A stretch of DNA of 64,000 nucleotides from positions 496,001 through 560,000 of the forward strand of contig NW_027043819.1 of the NCBI RefSeq assembly GCF_037102585.1. Reading direction: 5' to 3'. The number at the start of each line of letters is the position of its first letter. The stretch's first letter is position 1. The stretch comes from Saccharomycopsis crataegensis. Lineage: Eukaryota; Ascomycota; Saccharomycetes; Ascoideales; Saccharomycopsidaceae. Below the pieces are notes generated by a model. The model saw nothing but the letters and a program-made list of their open reading frames with translations, made no database searches and was not told the DNA's origin. This document shows, piece after piece, positions 57,821 through 64,000 of the stretch. The position numbers were made by a program, and so were the translations under genes.

Positions 57821-58176
57821 TTATTTTCCCTCACACTTGTAGATTGTAACATTTTCATTGTGTTTTATTATTTTCCAATCGGGAACTTCACTTTCTACTG
57901 TATATTCATCATAAGTGTCATATTTCAAGAGCTTGTACAAGAAGATAGCTAACAGTGACTCAGAGAGGCTTATTTCATAATATTTAATTAGGTAGCACAG
58001 AAATGTTCTCAATAAATTCTCTGGTATATAGAACAATTTCTGGGACGGCTCTGCTTTCTAAAAAAATCGCGTCTTGGATATTAGTGAAATACAAATCTGA
58101 GGGTTGAATAGATCAGTTCACTATAAATTTTGAGAATTCCAACCTTTACAGAGAGTGATATGTACAAGTATTCCAT
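57821..58176 (-). CDS. candidate small spliced gene, unknown product
   Basis: An open minus-strand frame (57821 to about 58057) has no ATG but is preceded by a pyrimidine-rich TTTTTTTAG acceptor and a CACTAAT branch-like site. A possible first exon at 58176-58150 (MEYLYISLS, then GTAAAG) would join in phase across a 92-bp intron (58149-58058), giving 87 residues. The product would have helical Leu/Ile/Tyr-rich segments (IPENLLRTFLCYLIKYYEIS, LSESLLAIFLYKLLKY) and a polar tail. The donor is not the GTATGT of other introns here, so exon 1 is the weak part. It sits 141 bp from MRP8 in convergent orientation, as a gene would. No family was recognised. Confidence 0.3.
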
Positions 58177-58891
58177 TAATTTGTTTCACAAGAAGAGAAA
58201 AAATGAAATTAAAAGACTTCCAAAAAAAAACAAAAAAACAACAACTTCATTGACCAATAGCACCAGCATATTGCTTCTTTACTATTGGAAAATAATATTT
58301 TTAGTGTTTCTCTCTGCCCAAAAAGTCTGTGGAATTTTCTAATTAACAGCTGTACCAAATTGATACTTAAAAGTAAACATATTTTCTCACTCGTTGCACC
58401 ACACTACTCAAACAAGAGGTTTTCTTCTATTTTTATTTTTAAGTCTCCTTCTCTGATTATCTGCGCCTAACTTGAGAATCCGACAATAATTCTCAATTTG
58501 CTACCAATTATTGGAGAATTCTGGGGGGAAATATTCGATTCGTCCATTGGTAAGGCAGACGCATCTGAAAAATTCCTCGACATGCAGATTACAAAAATAC
58601 CGTTGAGAATGGCGCGGCGATATTGGCATATGGGGCCTTGCACTAAAGATAGCAGCCAGTATGGATATTCTCAGAGGAAGCTTTTGCCTCATGGAAAGAC
58701 AAGGCAGCTGTAATTTCACCAGGATACCTAAAATATAATTGGTCAAGAAATAAATTAGCCATGATTTTTTAAAATCACCAAGAATAATGTATTTATATCC
58801 CTATCATCCCGCCAAGAAGTATCAGTTGTCTGTGTTCTTATTTTTTATTATTATTATTCAATACTGACAAAAACACAATTATACTTTCAAT
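58177..58891. promoter_or_regulatory. promoter region of the aspartyl protease gene
   Basis: AT-rich DNA with a GC-richer segment at about 58590-58700. Short open frames at 58285-58746 have no support. A (TTA)n-type run at 58843-58858 precedes the start codon. Confidence 0.5.
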
Positions 58892-60199
58892 ATGATTTAC
58901 ACTACCAAAGTTGCTCTTAGTTTATTGGCTGCTTTAGCCACTATTACCGAAGCTGCCCCAGTTTCCAAGAAATCCAAGGTCGCCCCAGTTGCCATTGACT
59001 TCAAGGTTATTAAGGAAAACACTTTTAAAAAATACTCCAAAGACACCAAGTTGCCAAAATCTCAAGGTTACCGTCTCATTGAAAACTACCAGAACACTCA
59101 CAGCATCACTATTCCAAATGAAGGTAGCTATTTCTTGGCTCAATTGAAGATCGGAAGTGATGACCAAGAACTTGGTGTAATTGTTGACACTGGTTCCAGT
59201 GACTTGTGGTTCCCATCTAAATCCAGTTGTGAGCCAAGTAAAACCGTTGAGCATGACAGCACTTTGAGTGGCTTGCCAGCGGAATCTTCTTCTTGTCCAT
59301 TGGGTGCTTTTGACCAAACTGAATCTTCCTCTTTTCAAGACATGAACAAAAACTTCTCTTTGTACTACGGAGTCGAAGGCTACTACACTTACGCCAAGGG
59401 TATTTGGGCCAAGGAAACTGTCACTTGGGGTGACGTTACTGTTAAAGATATGCAATTCGGTCTTGCCACTGATCAAGACATTGGACAAGGTATTATTGGT
59501 ATCTCTTACAACGGTACTGAAGGTGTTTACCCTAACGAAGAATATCCAAACTTCCCAATGCAATTGAAGTCCCAAGGTATTGTTGATAAGAATGCTTACT
59601 CTTTGTACTTGAACTCTCCTGAAGCTGAAAGTGGTACCATTTTGTTCGGTGGTATCGATGAAGCTAAATTCGATGGTGACTTGACTTATTTCGATACAGT
59701 TCACGTTAATGATGGTGGTATTTCTACCAAAGAAGCTGTTGCCTTCTTTGTCAATTTAGATGGTGTTACCGAAAGCGGTAACCAATTGGTAAATGAAAGC
59801 TACCCAGCTTTGTTGGATTCTGGTTCTACTTTGTTGTACGCTCCACCAGCTATTTACAAAGAGGTCGCTCCAAAATACGGTGAATACAACGAAACTATTG
59901 GTGGTTACATTACTCCATGCAGCAGTGAAGGTGAAGACTTCAAATTCCAATTCAAAAACTTGACCATCAATGTTCCATACAAGAACTTATTGTACAACGT
60001 CTCTGATGACACCTCTCTTTTCACCAATGCTGACGGTACTGAAATGTGTATGTTCTCTTTGCTTACCACTAGTGAAAACACTTGGATTTTGGGGGATATC
60101 TTCTTGAGATCTGCTTACATCTACTATGATTTGGATGACAGTAAGATTGGTTTGGCTCAAGCTAAGTACACTACCGAATCTAAGATTGTAAGTGTTTAA
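58892..60199 (+). CDS. secreted aspartyl protease (pepsin family, candidapepsin-like)
   Basis: The protein has 435 residues. Signal peptide (MIYTTKVALSLLAALATITEA, then AAP) is followed by a short basic propeptide (about 22-65). The pepsin fold has active sites DTGSSDLW (Asp99) and LLDSGSTLLY (Asp309) and two pairs of cysteines. Several N-glycosylation sequons occur (for example NESY, NETI). No GPI-type hydrophobic tail is seen (it ends KYTTESKIVSV), so it should be released. It probably degrades proteins outside the cell or in the wall. Codon bias is moderately high. Candida genomes have expanded families of such genes, so no single symbol is given. Confidence 0.93.
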   Translation: MIYTTKVALSLLAALATITEAAPVSKKSKVAPVAIDFKVIKENTFKKYSKDTKLPKSQGYRLIENYQNTHSITIPNEGSYFLAQLKIGSDDQELGVIVDTGSSDLWFPSKSSCEPSKTVEHDSTLSGLPAESSSCPLGAFDQTESSSFQDMNKNFSLYYGVEGYYTYAKGIWAKETVTWGDVTVKDMQFGLATDQDIGQGIIGISYNGTEGVYPNEEYPNFPMQLKSQGIVDKNAYSLYLNSPEAESGTILFGGIDEAKFDGDLTYFDTVHVNDGGISTKEAVAFFVNLDGVTESGNQLVNESYPALLDSGSTLLYAPPAIYKEVAPKYGEYNETIGGYITPCSSEGEDFKFQFKNLTINVPYKNLLYNVSDDTSLFTNADGTEMCMFSLLTTSENTWILGDIFLRSAYIYYDLDDSKIGLAQAKYTTESKIVSV

Positions 60200-60753
60200 A
60201 CACATTTGATGCAACTTTTTCGTTTCAGATCTGTTGATCAGATCTGTCATTGATTATTCTGTCTCTTATCTTTTACTTCGATTCTTTTTTCTCTTTCTCT
60301 TTCTCTTTCTCTTTCTCTTTTTCATTGAATTATGTTTATCTTTTCATTTACTTCTGAGTAGCTTATTATGCTTTATTTATTTTCAATAACACTTTACCTG
60401 ATATATTTTGTACTGTGTAAATTCTTTTTTTTTTTTTTTTCGTCTGTCGGTGATATTTGAAATGAATTACCTTTAGTGCGAGAGCACAGTGTTGGAAAGG
60501 TAATTCCACGAACCATGAACCTCTGTGACTCGTTAATATACAATTAGATTTGATTTGACATGGTACTGCTTTCCAAAAGATTGTCAGGCGTTATTGCATT
60601 ACCGAAACGTGGATTTGACGTATAAGCATTACCCGAATATGGTTTACCCGGACATAACCCCAAAGATTATGGATTTTCTGGAGGAGCTGAAAATATTATT
60701 ATTACTAATAGTTTCACACTTTCTTCTTCAGCACAGGATAAACTATCAACACA
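60200..60753. other. protease 3' flank and MCR1 promoter
   Basis: A CTTTCT-type hexamer repeat lies at about 60289-60322 and a T-tract at 60426-60440. An open frame from 60555 runs into MCR1 in another frame and is not a gene. An inverted GATCTGTTGATCAGATC sequence lies near 60229-60245, just after the protease stop, and may act in 3' end formation. Confidence 0.55.
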
Positions 60754-61632
60754 ATGGCTGTCAGCAAAACCTCCTCCAAACTTCTTTACCTCACCGCATT
60801 GGCTGGTGCCACCGGTGCTTTGTACTACTTCTCAAAGAGCAGAGTCCCAGTGCCAGCTCCAAAGGCCTTCACCGACTCTAGCGCCTGGATTGACTTGAAG
60901 CTCAAGTCTTTCAAGGACCTTTCTCACGACAGTAGAGAATTCGTCTTCGAATTGCCATCCGCCAACCACGTTTCTGGTTTGGAAACCGCCTCTTTGGTTC
61001 TCGGTAAATACATGACCGCCAAGGGTAACCCAGTCATCAGACCTTACACTCCAATCTCTGACAATGACCAAAAGGGAGAAATCACTTTTGTGATCAAGAA
61101 GTACCCAAACTCTAAGTTTGGTACCCACGTCTTCGGTTTGAAGCCAAACGACTCTGTTTCTTTCAAGGGCCCAATTCAAAAATGGAAGTGGGTTCCAAAC
61201 TCCTTTGATTCTGTTACCTTGATTGGTGGTGGTTCTGGTATTACCCCATTGTACCAAATCTTGAGCACCGTTGCTAAAAACCCAGAAGACAACACCAAGG
61301 TCCACTTGATCTACGGTTCCCAAACCCCTGCTGATATTTTGTTGAAATCAGAAATTGATGCTTTGGCTAAGAAGTACCCTGAACAAGTCAAGGTCGATTA
61401 CTTTGTTGACAAGGCCGAAGGTGAATTCGAAGGTCATGTTGGTTTTGTTAGCAAGGAATTCTTGGAAAAATCTATTCCAAAGTCCACCGAAAAGACCCAA
61501 GCCTTTGTCTGTGGTCCAGCTGGTTTGTACAAGGCCGTTTCTGGTACCAAGGCTTCCAAGACTGACCAAGGTGAAGTTACTGGTGCCTTGGCTGAATTGG
61601 GTTACACCAAGGAAAACGTCTTCAAATTTTAA
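60754..61632 (+). CDS. MCR1: mitochondrial NADH-cytochrome b5 reductase
   Basis: The protein has 292 residues. Residues 1-30 form an N-terminal membrane-spanning mitochondrial signal (LLYLTALAGATGALYYF). The FAD domain contains RPYTPISD, where Arg-x-Tyr-Thr binds flavin. The NADH domain contains IGGGSGITPLYQI and FVCGPAG. Mcr1 is known from yeast as a dual outer-membrane and intermembrane-space enzyme that donates electrons to cytochrome b5 for sterol synthesis and reduces ascorbyl radical. Codon bias is strong. Convergent with NNR2, its neighbour in S. cerevisiae. Confidence 0.95.
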   Translation: MAVSKTSSKLLYLTALAGATGALYYFSKSRVPVPAPKAFTDSSAWIDLKLKSFKDLSHDSREFVFELPSANHVSGLETASLVLGKYMTAKGNPVIRPYTPISDNDQKGEITFVIKKYPNSKFGTHVFGLKPNDSVSFKGPIQKWKWVPNSFDSVTLIGGGSGITPLYQILSTVAKNPEDNTKVHLIYGSQTPADILLKSEIDALAKKYPEQVKVDYFVDKAEGEFEGHVGFVSKEFLEKSIPKSTEKTQAFVCGPAGLYKAVSGTKASKTDQGEVTGALAELGYTKENVFKF

Positions 61633-61841
61633 ACATTGAGTAAAGAAATGGCTTATATATAAATACATATTCTGAATAAAATGCAAAGACTCCTATTATT
61701 TAATACTGTGGCGGTTATTTATAAACATACCACGTAACAACAATTCAATGCCTACAAATAACACAATGTTAAAAAATAATGAATCAAGAATATTTACCAT
61801 ACTATATTACTATGCCCTGAGTTTTTTGGGCGTTCGGATTC

Positions 61842-62840
61842 TTATAGATGCGTTTCCGTTGGAAACAACTCTTCAAAGGCATTCGCGAGCTCACTATGTA
61901 AATCCGTAGCCTGCATTGATCTCTTCTTGTTTTGAAAAGCTAAATACGAAGCCTTTCTTACAACTGAAGAAGCACCATAAGCAGCAAGTAAAGGAACCCA
62001 TTTTTCATCGATTTCGTCATCATGAGGCCACAATTTGGCCTTATATTTTTGACCCCAGGCTAAGAACGTGGCCATTGACCCACTTAAGGTATCTCCTTGG
62101 CCTCCACATCTTCTGTTAGAGCCAATTGAGTCATTAACTATATATTCGTCTTCTCTAGCAATGATATCCATGGCTCCCTTCTGCACCACCGTCACTCCAC
62201 CAAGCAACTTCGATAATCTGATGGCATTACTCGGATCTCTTGGATCTTTGCGGGCTTCAAATGTTCCTGGTTCCAATTTATCGAATAATCTTTTGAATTC
62301 CATAAGATTTGGGGTCACGATGGCATTCTGGTATCCCTGGATGAGTTCTGGAGACTGTGCAAGCAAGAACAACGAGTCTGCATCCAAAACCACCGGTAAA
62401 TTGCGCCTCTTGATTTCCTTTAGCACTTCCGCGGCGGTTTTCAAGTTCATAGAACTTCTTCCAAGTCCTGATCCCATGGCAACAACATCAATTCTGTCTA
62501 ATAATGTGGAAACTTTCGGCATCACGTATTTCGCAATAAGCTCATCCTCATCATGGCCATCGGCAGTCTCTCCATCAATCAAGTACGGATGTACCATAAG
62601 GTCTGGGGAGTAGCATTTGATGACCTGTGCCACATCTTTAGTGCAAACAACATGAACTAAATCAGCTCCGGTCTTTGCTGAACTGTCTGCTGAAAAGAAC
62701 ACTGCTCCATTGTATTCACCCCCAAACACAAGGATCTTTCCCTGTTGGCCTTTGTAGAAACTGGGAAGAAGTGGGGGGATTAGAGACTTTGTAAGATAAA
62801 AGATTTCTTGTTTTGATTTTGTGGCCAATGTCCTGCTCAT
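61842..62840 (-). CDS. NNR2: ATP/ADP-dependent (S)-NAD(P)H-hydrate dehydratase
   Basis: The protein has 332 residues. The ribokinase-like YjeF C-terminal fold has GGEYNGAVFFSADSSAKTGADLVHV, the MGSGLGR loop, VVLDADSLFLL and the nucleotide-binding RRCGGQGDTLSGSMATFLAW. It repairs NADHX and NADPHX, damaged hydrated forms of the cofactors, back to NAD(P)H. The S. cerevisiae homologue is YKL151C and lies next to MCR1 there as here. A basic N-terminus may allow mitochondrial targeting. Confidence 0.94.
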   Translation of the reverse strand: MSRTLATKSKQEIFYLTKSLIPPLLPSFYKGQQGKILVFGGEYNGAVFFSADSSAKTGADLVHVVCTKDVAQVIKCYSPDLMVHPYLIDGETADGHDEDELIAKYVMPKVSTLLDRIDVVAMGSGLGRSSMNLKTAAEVLKEIKRRNLPVVLDADSLFLLAQSPELIQGYQNAIVTPNLMEFKRLFDKLEPGTFEARKDPRDPSNAIRLSKLLGGVTVVQKGAMDIIAREDEYIVNDSIGSNRRCGGQGDTLSGSMATFLAWGQKYKAKLWPHDDEIDEKWVPLLAAYGASSVVRKASYLAFQNKKRSMQATDLHSELANAFEELFPTETHL

Positions 62841-63024
62841 GATGTTGATTTGCTGTGATGTTGATTGCTCTGTATGTGTTGCTGGTGATGATCATCAAGT
62901 GTCTAAATTGAAATCACGCAATCATCTGTCAAAATACAAAAAAACCACAAGCTGTCTTAAACTAACAACCAATACATAAGGGTTAACTAAAAGAAAAAGA
63001 AAAAGAAAAATATAGATATAAGGA

Positions 63025-64000
63025 ATGTCCCAATTCCAGAAGCTGATATTTCAAAAAAAGCTCCAGAAAGCAGAACAGGCTTTGGGGTTTGATTTCAGTG
63101 AAGAATTAGAGGATCAGGAAGAAGAACAAGACAACAGCAGCAGTCCGTTTGCTAAGGATGCGCCTTTGCCTACTGCTAAAAATGGTCCTTTACTATCACA
63201 ACTACTCAAGAATCTGCAACAAGGAGCTGAAGCAAACACAACTGGCCTTACTTCATCTTTCAAATACCAAAAAAGGGAAGATATCAAACCAAAAGAATGG
63301 TGCGAGTTTTTTGAACACAGTAAGGTGTTAGAGCAGCAGGAGACGGGAAATAAGTTCCAGATATACTATTCCTTGCCCAATTCCAATTCCTCTCCAATTT
63401 TTATTTTCCACCATGGTGCTGGATCATCAGGATTAACTTTTGCTGTATTGGGCAAACAGATTGAACAATATCTCGCCACAGAGTCCCCACACCCAAAAAT
63501 CAAGCCTGGTATATTGGTTTTTGATGCTAGAAACCACGGAAAGACTAAAGTTGCCGAGAATGATTATTCAAGAAATTCTTTTGTCAAGGATTTTTCATTC
63601 ATTTTAAAATCATATTTAGACGAACTAGATCCATTATTCAAGGATGTCATCTCTAAAAAAGAGGCCGATCCTCAGCTTATAGTTCCTCCAATAATGCTTG
63701 TTGGTCACAGTTTAGGTGGCTCAGTGTTAACCGAGGCTCTCCACCAATACAATGGTATGAAAGATGGGTATTTCAGTAAATTGGTTGAGCTTAACATTAT
63801 TAAAGGCCTAGTTATGTTTGATATTGTGGAAGATACTGCGGTGGAGTCGTTAGCTCATATGAACAAGTTTTTAAATTCAAGACCCAAAGGGTTTAGGTCT
63901 TTGAAAATTGCTATTGATTGGCATATTAAATCAAATTTCTTGCGTAAAGGAGAATCGCCACTCGTTTCAGTACCGGCGTTATTAATGCCCGTGGAAGACA
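63025..64000 (+). CDS. PPE1: protein phosphatase methylesterase 1 (5' part, runs off window)
   Basis: 325 codons are present and the frame is still open at base 64000. It starts MSQFQKLIFQKK. The alpha/beta-hydrolase core shows IFIFHHGAGSSGLTFA (oxyanion region), VFDARNHGKT, the nucleophile elbow VGHSLGG (Ser229) and GLVMFDIVEDTAVESL. Ppe1 removes the methyl ester from the C-terminal leucine of the PP2A catalytic subunits. S. cerevisiae PPE1 has 400 residues, so about 75-100 residues lie beyond the window. It is divergent from NNR2 with about 185 bp between starts. Confidence 0.93.
   Translation, partial: MSQFQKLIFQKKLQKAEQALGFDFSEELEDQEEEQDNSSSPFAKDAPLPTAKNGPLLSQLLKNLQQGAEANTTGLTSSFKYQKREDIKPKEWCEFFEHSKVLEQQETGNKFQIYYSLPNSNSSPIFIFHHGAGSSGLTFAVLGKQIEQYLATESPHPKIKPGILVFDARNHGKTKVAENDYSRNSFVKDFSFILKSYLDELDPLFKDVISKKEADPQLIVPPIMLVGHSLGGSVLTEALHQYNGMKDGYFSKLVELNIIKGLVMFDIVEDTAVESLAHMNKFLNSRPKGFRSLKIAIDWHIKSNFLRKGESPLVSVPALLMPVED

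Noticed and set aside
1-64000. tRNA genes, rRNA, CRISPR arrays, LTR elements
   Set aside because: I looked for B-box-like GGTTCRANYCC sequences on both strands, repeat-spacer arrays and paired LTR ends and found none that held up. A covariance-model search (tRNAscan-SE) would be needed to be certain.

Overview
The window is nuclear DNA of a budding yeast. The genes are dense and mostly intronless. The few introns have a 5' site near the start codon and a TACTAAC-type branch point. Several gene sets are typical of Saccharomycotina: elongation factor 3, the fungal Mediator kinase-module subunit MED13, a polyphosphate-complex VTC protein, a candidapepsin-like secreted protease and a dihydroceramide desaturase of the kind Saccharomyces cerevisiae lacks. 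In NUP2, CTG codons sit exactly where the FxFG repeats normally have serine, which points to a CUG-Ser clade yeast (Candida/Debaryomyces relatives). No tRNA gene was seen that could confirm this. All protein sequences here were read with the standard code.

Layout. 1-9.9 kb: MIC19 (spliced), a PPPDE peptidase, NUP2, SLC1, a MUM2-like protein, RPC11 (three exons) and DES1. 10.8-15.9 kb: SSN2/MED13. 16.3-17.2 kb: a decayed secreted, killer-toxin-like gene beside a GC-rich patch full of CGG triplets. 17.9-25 kb: UBP14, a monocarboxylate-type MFS transporter and an unassigned coiled-coil protein. 26.7-31.7 kb: YEF3 and RPL6, separated from the next gene by 2.8 kb of sparse DNA with a possible permease relic. 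34.5-38.4 kb: BDH1, then a complete Tc1/mariner DNA transposon. 38.8-47.7 kb: VTC5-like, RPL34 (spliced) and a mitochondrial helical-repeat protein. 47.9-57.7 kb: RAD4, SPT2, RRP1 (spliced), SLU7, CTK2 and MRP8. 57.8-64 kb: a possible small spliced gene, a secreted aspartyl protease, MCR1, NNR2 and the 5' part of PPE1.

Most genes are housekeeping: translation (YEF3, RPL6, RPL34, RPC11, RRP1), nuclear transport and transcription (NUP2, SSN2, CTK2, SPT2), splicing (SLU7), repair (RAD4), lipids (SLC1, DES1) and redox or metabolite repair (MCR1, NNR2, BDH1). Several neighbours are also linked in S. cerevisiae (RAD4-SPT2, MCR1-NNR2, RRP1-SLU7-VTC5, MUM2-UBP14), which supports the weaker assignments.

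The most striking item is the 2.29 kb transposon at 36086-38376. It has 168-bp inverted repeats differing at one base, a TA target duplication, an intact DD34E transposase, and eight short motifs per end spaced 22-24 bp apart. It looks young and possibly active.
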